Positions 1-11,288 of a stretch of DNA of 64,000 nt are shown one piece after another. This stretch comes from Circinella minor. Lineage: Eukaryota; Mucoromycota; Mucoromycetes; Mucorales; Lichtheimiaceae. Made by a program: the position numbers and the translations under genes. The notes beneath the pieces are model-generated. The model was not told the DNA's origin and did not search any database. It saw only the letters and a program-made list of their open reading frames with translations. The stretch spans positions 43,238 to 107,237 of the forward strand of contig JAEPRB010000139.1 in NCBI GenBank assembly GCA_016758965.1, given 5' to 3'. Each line of letters begins with the position of its first letter. Within the stretch, counting starts at the first letter, position 1.

Positions 1-3000
1 GGTTTTTTTTTTTTAAGTTTAATTGAGGAAAATAAAAAATAAAAAATAGCGGTAGATGAAGTTTTTCTGCGTGAGACCACGGGATTTCTTTATATTTTTG
101 CCCCACCTTCATTTATTTATGCGTAAAATTCCCCCAAATCAAAATATTCTTGTTCTTTTCACTTGGATTTGATTTTTCAGTTTTTATCTCTCTTTTTTTT
201 TTTTTTTAACATATTCAATATAATAAAAATAAAATAGTATTATTGTTTGTTTTACTAATTACTTGTATTTATAAGCAAAAAAACAATTAGATATCAACCA
301 TAATTTTAATTGTTTTATTTTGGCAAACTAACTTTAATTATAGGCTCAGCTATCCATTTTGTGTATATGGTACTCAGCAACTTCTTATCAATCATATGTT
401 ATTACACACACAAAATTATATCATAGCACAACATAGTCTTTTGGTTAATCATCTATACTATAACTTTTTTTTTTCGTTTGACAACACTTCTTTTGATCGC
501 CCTCGTTTATAATGATTTTCGTCCCCGAAAATCTGCGTCATCCTTCCCTATTTAAACGTCTATATGCTGAGCCAAACATTTGGAGAAATAAGATTATTCA
601 AAAATAGGAAGAATATCTTACTACTGCTTGTTAAATGAGCCCTCTTTTTCAATAATTTCAAAATTGATTTATCCTTACGTATTATTATATATGTTACTAA
701 TTGTATATATAGAATCGAATTTGGGCTCAAACTAAATCATTAGTACTCTAAATATTTATTTTATTAAATCAATCAACACTTTTTCTTTTCTCTGTATGTA
801 AGTGTAATCCTATATTTCATAAATATTACTATGTACTTTCTAATGTTCATGTCATTATTCATTTGCATGGATACCACACAATGTTATAATTATGCCTGTA
901 AGATTTTATCTTCATCATAAAATAAATCAGTATACCATTAATTTCAACAACGAATACCTCCCAAAACTATTGAATCCTTGTCTCTTTTTTTTTTCTCGTA
1001 CTAATTATTATACAATCAATGTATCCCAACTTTCATAAAGTCAAAAATACAAAAGAAAAAATTCCGTGCAATGTAATCTTAATAATAGAAGCACTCTCTA
1101 AATATACACATATTCCTTCAAAATTCCTAATACGTAACAATTTTTTCATTGTCTTATCCTAATAAATAAAATGACTTGAATACAATAATCTTTCAAGTTT
1201 TATATAGTTCGACGTTTTAGGCGATAGGTTTCTGTTAAGTTTTGTTTCGATAATAGCCTATTAGGATCGTTGAATCATGTGAGTTTTTATTTTTTTTCTT
1301 TGTGTAGTTTGTTTTATATATGCTGTTACTCTTTTGATGAGGACATTACTTGTCTGTTATATATTTACAAAGATCTTAAAAAAATGGGATCGACAAAAAA
1401 AGCAGACTGCTTTTTTTTTCAATGTAGACAGCAAGTTACCATTATGAAAAAAAGCGTCAATATGTTCTTCATGAATATTTATATACGTATCTGTCCGTTA
1501 CGAATTCATTTTTAAACTGGCTCTACCTTGTGAATTCACACCAAAACAGCTTCATACCAAAGGCTTTTTCTTCCGCTTGACGACCATGATATTACATAGG
1601 CTTCTTAATGATGCGTTATATATTCCTATGGTCACAATGTACCTTAGCGTTTAGGTAGAACTATTGAATCAAACTATCTATTTGGTTTAACTACTTGGAG
1701 ATTGCAGGAACCCTATATGGTTTTATGTAAAGTCAACTTCAGTTGTATAACACTCAATCGCGTCTTGCATTATGAAAAATGCTTCACATTCCAAAAAACC
1801 AAAAACGTAAATATATTCATTTTATTTAAATAGTAATTCTAAACTATTTTAAATCCACCATTGTATAGCCATAATGTCATTTGCGAGACATTGCACTGCA
1901 GAAAGTGTACACAGTAAAAATCATTCTTATGGGCTATTTGGCGCCGTCTTATTGGCTGAAATCCATTATAAAATAAGCTAATCTGAGGTTTTTTTTAAAA
2001 ACCTCTTTCTTTCGCGAATTTTAATAATTTATCCGTGTCAATAACTGCGGTAAGTAAGAAACTATTCCCTTTATTACTATTCCTCTTTTATCGTCATGTA
2101 CCTTAAAAGTCATGACACCATTTTACTTTTACATTCTCTTTTTTTTTATTCTTTTTTTTTTCTACTATAGTTATTTTTTGTAACTATACTCCTTTTTCTT
2201 TTAACTATACTACTTGTTTTTTTAACTAATTATTCTTTTTTTTTTTTAGAAGCAAATGCATGGCATTCAATGGAGCAAGTGTTTTTGGAAAACACTTGTT
2301 TTATTGTTTAGTTAATTGCAATGGTCTTACCTCATATTGGTCATCCTGTGTATACCTTTATTTTTTTTATTTTTTTTTTACCCAAGCTGTTTGGTTTACC
2401 TCCATTCACTCGGAATTGTGTGCCTAAACCTAACTGTATGTCGTAATTATCAGTAGACTTTCAAGTTTTACTGGCTTCATACCTTTGGTGTGATAAAGCA
2501 CATGGTAAAAAAAAAAATATTCATAAAGTCATATATTCAGTGGTGAAATTCCTATCTGGATAGGACTTTTATGAATGATGTTTTTTTCAAGGTTATCAAG
2601 ATGAGTCTTTATAATGGACATGTACTGTTTATTGGAGCCTACACTGGTGCTGATATCGCAGAAAAATCCAGTTGCACCTTTAATTGTACTTTCATTTAAG
2701 GCTTTGATTGATACCGAGTGGTTTAGTCAAAGGAAGTGAAACATAAATTCATGAGCTCCCTTAACTTTGATACCGCGTTAAAAAAAAACTTCTCCTATTT
2801 ATACACAAGATGACTGACATGATACGATAGAGAAAACGATTATAAGAAAGTAAGTACTAAAAAAAAGTATTGCAATCGTTGGTAATAGTAGAGAAAGAAA
2901 GAGAAACAAAAAGCCATGACAATGGTTTTTCTCACTTTTTTTTTATTTAAGTTTGTCAGTTGAGCAAGACTTGTATTCTGGTTCCGAATGAAGTAAAGTA

Positions 3001-3485
3001 CAGACTATTCTTATGTTGCTATATAATTGTGTTAACAAGGTAATGACTTAATAATGAGATAAATGAGATGAATATTCTTATTATTCAAATTAAATGATAT
3101 TTTCACTGTACTGACTTTTTGTTGTATATAGGAACCTTTTCATTCACAAAGTTACCATTACCGATACGTCTTGTTCAAGATTTTATTCCGATTCTTTACT
3201 ACTCTACGTACAAAAGAGTATATATAATGGGTAGCAGAGTAAGTGCATTTTTTCTATTCAATATTCCATAATAATTTCGTTTATCATAGCAATAATTTAA
3301 AAGAAATGCAAGTTGTTATCCAAAGAATGAAGCATTTTAATTAATTAATTATATTTTTTGGTTACATATATATATAGATATCGTAGGTGACGTGATCTTA
3401 ATCTACTAGGATGGTCCTGGGAGGTCCGAGGAGGAAGGAATGGATCAGTTGTAGCTAGGAATTGATACATTACTAGGTTTTCTCA
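1..3485. other. Gene-poor AT-rich interval
   Basis: I see no supportable gene here. The sequence is AT-rich with many T and A runs and short open frames only. One minus-strand open stretch (about 2529-2717) reads as roughly 60 residues without a stop but has no recognisable domain, start or splice context. It may be a decayed coding fragment. Confidence 0.6.
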
Positions 3486-3585
3486 AAGCAAGAAATCCGA
3501 GTCATAACGAACCAAAGGAGAGTTCTATGGCGAATCGACACTTTTTGGTGTCGCAGATCACTGATCTTTTTTTTCTGGTAAACAA

Positions 3586-3755
3586 GATACACGCTTAGGT
3601 TTTGAATTAAAAAGCCGAGTCATGACGATCAGCATGAAGTATCGCATGGCGTTGCGAACCGTCCCAACCATGGGAAATGATACACGCTTAGGTTTTGGAA
3701 TAAAAAACCGAGTCATGACGATCAGCATGAAGTATCGCATGGCGTTGCGAACCGT
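3586..3755. repeat. Direct repeat pair, 93-bp period
   Basis: A 77-bp unit occurs at 3586-3662 and again at 3679-3755, with few differences. Each copy starts GATACACGCTTAGGTTTTG and ends GGCGTTGCGAACCGT. Degenerate pieces of the same motif (core CCGAGTCATGACGA) occur nearby at about 3495 and 3974. A second motif, TTCTATGGCGAA, recurs at about 3522 and 3796. The block 3485-4010 therefore looks like a degenerate tandem or satellite-like array, not a gene, although small open frames run through it. Confidence 0.75.
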
Positions 3756-4280
3756 TACTAACAGTAGGTTTTCATCAAGGAGCCAGCCATAAAGTGTTCT
3801 ATGGCGAACAGACGCATTCTCTCGTGTGTGAGGGTGAGGGTGAGAAAATGTGTGAGTGTGAGTGTGGGTGAGTGTGGGTGTGTATTGGTGTTTTGAGGTT
3901 TTATATGTGGTGTATGGTAATGTTGAATTTGTGGTAGTGGTGAAATTAAATTGTTTTGTAGATTTTCAATCAACAGCCGAGTTATGGTGGCCGTAAAAGC
4001 GCCCCATAGCTAACATTATTTATTTTTTATACTTTCTCTATCTGACTAAATGATAATCTTATTGCGCCTGGGATATTTTTATTGTTAACCATTATATATA
4101 TAGTATTATTTATTTTATTTTATTGTTATCTTATGATGTACTTAGCTAGAAAATTTAATATAATAATGTATATTCCCATTTATCCTTACACATACCCCTC
4201 CCCAAAATCAACTTCATTGTATAACTTCCACCTTATTATGTAAATCACTCCCATTATAACTTTGTGGTCATCTCTCTCTC

Positions 4281-4500
4281 TCACACACACTCACTCACAC
4301 ACTCACTCACTCACTCACTCACTCACTCACTCACTCACTCACTCACTCAACCACTCAACCACTCAACCACTCAACCACTCAACCACTCAACCACTCAACC
4401 ACTCAACCACTCAACCACTCACCCACTCAACCACTCAACCACTCAACCACTCAACCACTCAACCACTCAACCACTCAACCACTCAACCACTCAACCACTC
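4281..4500. repeat. Minisatellite: ACTC tetramers then AACCACTC octamers
   Basis: After a short TC/CA-rich lead-in, the DNA is a run of ACTC tetramers up to about 4348. From 4349 to 4500 there are 19 tandem copies of the octamer AACCACTC, one of them with a C for A (ACCCACTC). The octamer is two tetramers with an AC insertion or substitution, so it probably arose from the tetramer run. Open frames through the array are low-complexity artefacts. Confidence 0.95.
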
Positions 4501-6541
4501 AATCACATGATTTAATTGCATGCACTACTTGGTTACTTGCCGTGGAACATGCGTAATAATGTATATAACTAGCAATTCTTTGCTAACTAAAATATTAAAA
4601 AAATTATCATTTATAATTTTTTCAAAATAAATGTTTTTATCAGTCATTCATAATAAATATTATTCATCGTCTACGTATTCGGGTATTATCATTGTTTTTT
4701 TTATTTCATTTGAACTGAATATATAGCATTTTCATCTCATTGAATGCCGTTTAAAGCTTAATCAACCTGCTATCTTTTTTTGTCTCTGTAATGGGACAGT
4801 TGAAACTCATAGAAATTTACTTTATTATTGGCAGACATGCGAATGTTTATGTACTACGTGTTAAACTCTACAAGTTATTCACAAAAAAAAAACAAGTATG
4901 TGCAGGTCCTCGCAAGTTCACAAATGAATCACAAGGAAACCCTTTTTCAACTTATACTGTAAAAATAATTTTACTACAAAAGGAATAAGAAATTGTGTTA
5001 CTTATAAGGCCTGCAAAAAGTCTTATCTTGAAATATTTTCACGTTTTACGTATCAAATTATTTATTTCAACTTGACAAAATAAGCAATCATACTTCAATT
5101 GGGAAGAGTCCGTGTACAGATCCCTGCTTCATACAATGTCAAATGAATCTTACTGTACTTTAAAGAGTTGCTTACCACCGACGTCGCATTATTCTTGAAG
5201 TGGTTGTTAGTTAGTAAAGAAAATAAGTAACACGTTTCAATTACTTATTTTAGTATACTTGATATAGAAATAATCCTGATAAAACCAGGATTATTTCAAC
5301 TGGCTACGAATTCTTTTATAAAAGAAAGAGATCGGAAAAAAAAATTATTTGCCTATTTTAAAATTTATTCTCTCACTACTTCTGCTCGTCTCGATACATT
5401 TATCAGAAATAAATAAGGTTTGTGGTACATACAACAATTCTTGCTTCTTCAAAAATTTGGGCCATTTGGTTTTGATAGCTTTAATAATTTTTTTTATCAT
5501 ACAATACTTCAGAAACTTACTTGACCAACAATTTGTTGATCTGTCAATAAATACGTACTGTTTTAAACTCTTTCCACAATACGTAAAACAATAAATAAAT
5601 CACTCCTCGCTGCTTTTTTATCTCTCAAAAACAGTGGTTTCCATTATGACTCCTCCACGTAGTACTAAAATAAAGTAAAACAGTAACAATGATATTATTT
5701 AGTTTTTTTTTTATTCAATACAATGTTATTCAATCTTAAAGACATTAATTACTATACTAATACAGTTTAATTCTTATTTGATTGTATTCACAAAACAATT
5801 ATACAGCCTTAGGTATCATTGTTATTAGGCGCAAAAAACCTTATGCGTGGTCAAGGAAGAAACCCCACCCCTTAAGACATCTTTTTCATTGAGTTGGACG
5901 GAGTAGTGAAGCAGAGGGGGCTGATTTAAACGTCGAAGCGAAGCGGTCCAGTAGAAATTATTGAAAACAGTCAATTCCTGGCTTTTACAATGTTTAGTAG
6001 AAATTCTGTTGTGCAAAAACCTATAAAAAGTTAAAAAGTACTATAGTTAGTTCTAAGAACAAAAAAGTTAAACATTTCTGTCCTACCTAGTTTCTTTTTT
6101 CACATTCATTTTTCTGGACATTTTTTTTTTTTTTGTAGTGACACACTCTCATTACTACGTACAAATTTTATTGATCTCTCATAAAAAACTACATCAATGT
6201 TATCGGATTTTTTTTCTTAGGTCATGAGCAGTATGAAAAAAACTTACAAGCTATTTATTTATACTCAAGAATGTTTTCAGATGAGTTTTGATGTATGACA
6301 AATTACTATTCTTATTGACACAGAACAAGATTATAGCAAAGTTTGTACGTAGATAGAAGGCCGCTTTTGTGATAGTCTAGTTTATTCGTCAAACGTCTAA
6401 TTATACACAGCCACTTATTTATTACTTCCAAGTAATCATAGACCATAAAGTCCCTATTTTTTTTAAAAAAAAGCTACAGTTTTTTTTTTTGTTTCTTTTT
6501 CTTACCTTTTCGTTTTGCTCTTTTATATGTTTTATCTGCCT
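4501..6541. other. Upstream region of kelch gene A
   Basis: No intact gene is seen. A plus-strand stretch at about 4830-4885 resembles sequences lying 1.4-1.7 kb upstream of the other three kelch genes, in the same orientation relative to the gene. The segment about 5830-6040 also matches the proximal upstream region of kelch gene B. A perfect 10-bp inverted repeat lies at about 5270-5296 (AATAATCCTG and its complement). Confidence 0.55.
5995..6036 (+). promoter_or_regulatory. Conserved upstream element of kelch A
   Basis: This block carries the cores CTGTTGTGCAA and CCTATAAAAAGTTAAAA and is about 500 bp upstream of the kelch A start. Similar blocks lie upstream of the other three kelch genes in matching orientation (about 33022-33064, 37031-37070, 42381-42419). 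Conservation between otherwise diverged flanks suggests a core-promoter or regulatory role, and the TATAAAA string fits a TATA box. Function is inferred only. Confidence 0.45.
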
Positions 6542-8813
6542 ATGAAGATACATTTATGTATATTATTGGCAGCATTTATTGGACTTGAGAAGGTTTTTGC
6601 TTCTATTCCAGTAGCTCGGTATAGTGGAGGTATACGCTACATATATTATACACGGTTTCTTTTAATTTTAGTTTCTCGTTTCTGTTGACACTAAATACAT
6701 AATTATACTTATATATAAACTGGATTAGATAGTGTGCTGCTTAACAAACGGCTTTATTACTTTGGAGGACGTCCTAGCAACAATGGAAGATCTCTCGAAA
6801 CTATACAAGACTTTATTCATCTCGATATATCGGAGTCTTTTAATATTAATGAAGCACAATCAAAATGGCAAGGTGTCCCAGTTACAGGCTCTCTTACAGC
6901 TGAAAAAAATTATGAATATGCTATGGGAGCCTTTCCCGAAGATAACTCCATAATAATTTATGGTGGATCTGGTAGTAATAGACTCAACGATACGATGCAT
7001 TATCCAGTAATGTTGTTTAACGCAACATCCAACAGTTGGCAAAATCTACCAGAATCTCCAAGCCCAATGAAACAACCGTAAATCTTCATATTTTATTTAA
7101 TTGAGTTATCCAGAATTTAAACTTTATGGAAGTACTGAAAGTGGTTCTAATGGATCTAAATAGATACGGAGGTACATGCTCAAACGGTGGAGATAATAAA
7201 GCTTACGCTTTTGGCGGTCTGAGGTCTGTGGCCTACTACAATTATTCTTAATATTATTATTTTTGCTACTGACGACTCATAAATGTATTTCTACACGAGC
7301 TAACATGATATTTTCTAATTACTTATTTTTAATTGATAGTTATCCAGACGGTGTAGATCCAGCAAATAGTAGAAAAATGAATATCTATGATTTGAAAGTA
7401 TGTATAAATCAATAAAAACCTACTGTTACTTTATTTCTCTTTTCTCAAAACTTCTATTTATTTGATTAGTCATCCATGTGGAGTTCTGGATCCCCATTAC
7501 CAAGCAGCATGTATCTTCGATACTATACCCCAACCACTTTAATAGGCAAAGATCTTTATTACATCGGAGGAATGACAATAAGTTATACAAAAACAGAAGG
7601 GCAACCAGATACCCTCAATTTCGATATTTTGATACCATTGACAGAGATATTAATTTACCATACTGAAGATAACACATGGGAATTAAAAAACGCGACAGGT
7701 GCTGATATCCCGGAACCTAGAATCTCACATACAATTACAGCCAGTAGGTTCTATATATATGTAGGGCTAGAAAGGCATGAGTAAAAAATCTAAAAAAAAA
7801 AATTATCTCTCTTTACTAAATAATAATTGGTTAAAACCATAGAACCAAACTCCCGAGATATCATTTTGTATGGTGGAAGAACTCAATGTATGTTTGATTA
7901 AATTATCATAAAAAAATAAAATAAAACGTTCCAATTTTGTTACTAACACGAATACATATATAAATACCTTAGTTAATAATGTATTGCCAATTGCAGAAGG
8001 CGTTTGCTACACATTAGACACGAGTTCTATGACTTGGAAGAAGCAGGACCTTAGTGGTCAAGGTCCAGGTCCACTTCGCGGACATTCAGGTATTAGCCAA
8101 AAAAAAAAAAGATTTATAGTGCATAAAAAAACTTAAAGTTACTAACAAACTATCACATTAGCCGTTTTTGCCGATAACAGCTCATTGCTCTTTGTTATGT
8201 TTGGTGTCAATAGCGCTGATACCGTTCAAAGCAGCTTCAATGTCTTAGATACTGACGAATGGAAATGGGTTGACCAGTATAATTCACCATATCCTTCTCT
8301 AGACGACAGTGGTGCTTCCAATGATGGTTCAGTCAGTGGCGGGTCTAATAATACCGGGGCAATCGCTGGTGCAGTTGTTGGTGGTGTAGCTGTTGTGGTA
8401 CGTAGGCTGCTTTTTTTAATCATCCCGTTACGTAAAAAAAAACGGAGACTATAGATCTAATCTCAAGAACTATTTTTTCTATTTAGGCACTTGTACTTGC
8501 TTTCTGTTTATACACGCGTAAAAAGCGAAATGCTAGAAACAAGGAAAATATTCCTCATGGTGAAGCTTATGTTAAAGATATTAATAATGGATCACTGGCT
8601 GCTCGTGGTCACTTTAAACCAGAAGATGCAAGTGATGTCATTCTTAATGCAACTTTGCATCCTTTACTTCCTGCAGAAACTGCACCGCCATACCACGGTA
8701 ACGTTCCTAATGAAATAGATCCACCTAAATCATTACTCGTGCAGAACATGATTAATGCTCAAACCGGACTAAGACCACAAACTCTTCGACCTGTAAAGCC
8801 TGATGGAGAATAA
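6542..8813 (+). CDS. Kelch-repeat single-pass membrane protein (copy A)
   Basis: Nine exons: 6542-6629, 6729-7077, 7164-7223, 7340-7397, 7470-7743, 7843-7887, 8000-8089, 8162-8397, 8487-8813. They total 1527 nt, giving 508 residues. An N-terminal hydrophobic signal peptide (about residues 1-21) is followed by a kelch beta-propeller. Double-glycine blade signatures are visible at about 42-43 (YYFGG), 108-109 (IIYGG), 163-164 (YAFGG), 218-219 (YYIGG) and 287-288 (ILYGG). A sixth blade around 332-336 reads FVMFG and has lost its glycine pair. A Ser/Gly/Asn-rich linker leads to one membrane span (about 388-410) followed by the basic stop-transfer TRKKR, then a tail of about 95 residues ending RPVKPDGE. 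Likely topology is type I: propeller outside, tail in the cytosol. The ligand is unknown. Three paralogues (B-D) lie at 30-42 kb on the other strand with the same exon structure. Confidence 0.88.
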
Positions 8814-9793
8814 TATACTTTTTATATATTCAATGTACTTGTACTACATACATACACATATTACCTATAATTATTTATACTAATTACAACAAATATCATA
8901 TTATATATCTCATACGTAATAAACAATTTATACTTTGCACACAGTAACCTACATAAAATATATACATTCATTTATTGTTACGAAAGAATTAAAAAAAAAA
9001 ATAAGTGAACAGCATTGTTACTTTCAAAGAAATTTCAAATTTCGACTGTAACCAATTTCAATATTTAAATACGTAATAGTAGCCTCAAACACTTTGGTAT
9101 AATCACACTACCTTTAATTAATTTTAGAGTGTATCATGCATTGTTATCATTATTTTTTTTCGAAAAATCAAGTGTCATATATTAATATAATTGTACTTTT
9201 GAAATTACATTTTTTATAAGATATTATGCTTTTCGATTCCTATTTTTTTTTCATTTGCTTTTTACACTTTGGAAATAGTTGTCTACTATTCTCGTATAAA
9301 GAACATTGGATTACTGAAAAAAATAACATTGAATAATAAAAAAATTCTCTATGGAAACATAGGGTTTTTGTTCCTGTTGCTATGATACTATAAGTTGTAG
9401 CAAATTTACCGTCAATTAAAAGAGAATGTGCGACCTTGTTATATTTTGATTTTCATCCAATAATTTACCACATGGTTCTTTTCAGATCCACTTCTCTTTT
9501 TTTTTATCTTATTTTTTTTTTGTCACACGAAAATGGAGTTCTTATCTTTACCCCACTTTTTTTTCTAGAAAAAAAAAAAAAACTTTAAATATGCTATTAA
9601 AAATACTAATAAGGACTTATATTTCATAACTTAACCCGCTTCTTAATTTGGTAACTTCCAAAACCGTGACTTTTGTTTTTGTAACTCATTTTTGAAAGCA
9701 GGGTTGCAAATAAGAGAGATGAATCCCACCCCGATTTTATTTTCTCTTTCAAGTTGCTTTTATACCTTCTATTTCCTTCCACACCTTTAAACA
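8814..9793. other. Intergenic, kelch A to mge1
   Basis: No gene or RNA is recognised. The interval is AT-rich, with poly-A/T runs. It holds the 3' flank of kelch A and the promoter region of the GrpE gene. Confidence 0.6.
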
Positions 9794-10734
9794 ATGCTTT
9801 CCGTCGTCCGTAATGCTGCCGTTGCTTCTGCACGTCAATCTACTGCTCTTAATGTTTCTCGATTAGCGGTACCTATTGGTATTCGTCGTGGTTATGCTAC
9901 TGAAAATAACAATGAAGAAAAGAAGCAAGAAGAAAATGACAAGCAACAAGCCGCAGCTGAAGAAAAGAAAGAAGAAAATGACGCTGCAAAGTTGTTGTCT
10001 GAAAAGGACAAGAAAATCGCTGAACTTCAGGTAAAATAAACATTCTTATATTTATATTAGATCTATATTCCCTATTGTGTTGCCCTTCTCTTTTCTGCAC
10101 CCTTCATTTCTTTCTTTCTTTCTTTTTTTTTGTTCAATAGAAAAAAAATATTACATAAGGAGATGGAAAAAAAAATGGAATAAGGGAAAAGTGACAGACT
10201 GGGAACAAAGTCTTTGATTTTTTTTTGACATATATAAACTGTATATTATATAAATTATAGGACGCATACATTCGTTGTTTAGCTGATCAAGAAAACCTTC
10301 GTGAACGTACTCGTAAAGAAATTGAATCTGCACGAGAATTTGCCATTCAAAAGTTTGCCAAGGATTTATTGGACACTGTTGATATTTTGGGTATGGCATT
10401 GACTGCTGTTCCCGAAACTTTACGTTCCAAGCAAGCTGCTCTTGAATCAGAATTAGCTCAAGATGTTGAAAAATTGGCTGATCAATTATCTAACTTATAC
10501 ACTGGTGTTTCTATGACTGAAACTGAATTGCTCAAGGCATTGAAACGTCATGGTGTTGAACAAGATAATCCCGAAGGTCAAGAATTTGATCCTAACAAAC
10601 ATCAAGCTTTGTTCCAAACTCCTATGCCTGATAAAGATGCTAACACAGTCTTTGTCGTTCAAAAGATGGGTTATACTTTGAAGGGTCGTGTCTTGCGTCC
10701 TGCTCAAGTTGGTGTTGTTGCTGATACGCAATAA
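9794..10734 (+). CDS. mge1: Mitochondrial GrpE nucleotide-exchange factor
   Basis: Two exons, 9794-10030 and 10261-10734, give 236 residues, a normal length for fungal Mge1. In this family the protein is the nucleotide-exchange factor for mitochondrial Hsp70 in the matrix, serving protein import and folding. The N-terminus is a basic, Ser/Ala-rich presequence with an RRGYAT-type cleavage context near residues 31-36. A charged Glu/Lys-rich segment follows, then the long helical GrpE domain (about 65-150, including QENLRERTRKEIESAREFA) and the C-terminal beta domain with GYTLKGRVLRPAQVGV. The single 230-bp intron splits the helix. The start is the first ATG and is immediately followed by the presequence. 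The ADAM gene downstream is convergent. Confidence 0.97.
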
Positions 10735-11288
10735 AAAAAAGCGGGAACAAAAAAAAGAGAAATTATACATTAAATAATAATATACATCCAAAGAGTATAT
10801 ATAACCAATCAAAAAAAAAAGAAGAATTATATTATTTACTTACAACCCCATTTTATTATCAACAATTTCAAACAAATCAAACAAACATTTTTTTTCTTTG
10901 TACATAAAAAGTCACTCCCCACTCCTCTCTTCTTACACATATATACTTCACGTTTTCATTTCTCCCTCTTCACTTAACTCTCTTCTTCACATTATCAACT
11001 TATTTTGGAAAAAAAAATGTACCATAATAGACTAGAATTTTTGTGCTGTTTTTTTTTTTTTTTTCTTTTTAATTGATTCAGGCAATTATTATTAAAAAAT
11101 TTGGAATATATAAAAACAGAATTTTGAAAAGTTTACATATTTCATTTGCATAAGGGACCAAAAAAAAAACAGGGAAAGAAAAGAGAGTTATATTACAATT
11201 CAATATATGTATATATATAAAAGAAAAATGGTATTTTGTTATGTGTACGTGTGTTTATGTTCTTTTTTTTTTGCCTGTATATATATCT
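10735..11288. other. Convergent 3' region between mge1 and ADAM gene
   Basis: This interval holds the 3' flanks of two convergent genes. It is AT-rich, with long A and T runs and TATA microsatellite. No gene is seen. Confidence 0.6.

Noticed and set aside
2529..2717. Minus-strand open stretch of about 60 codons
   Set aside because: No ATG or splice context that extends it and no recognisable domain.
4262..4515. Thr/His/Ser-rich repeat proteins in two frames
   Set aside because: Pure translation of the ACTC/AACCACTC minisatellite, open in more than one frame.
4791..4988. 65-residue ORF upstream of kelch A
   Set aside because: Homologous segments upstream of the other kelch genes are in different or broken frames, so it is treated as a relic, not a gene.
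5270..5296. Hairpin with 10-bp perfect stem
   Set aside because: A single short inverted repeat in AT-rich DNA of a fungus; no reason to call it a terminator or small element.
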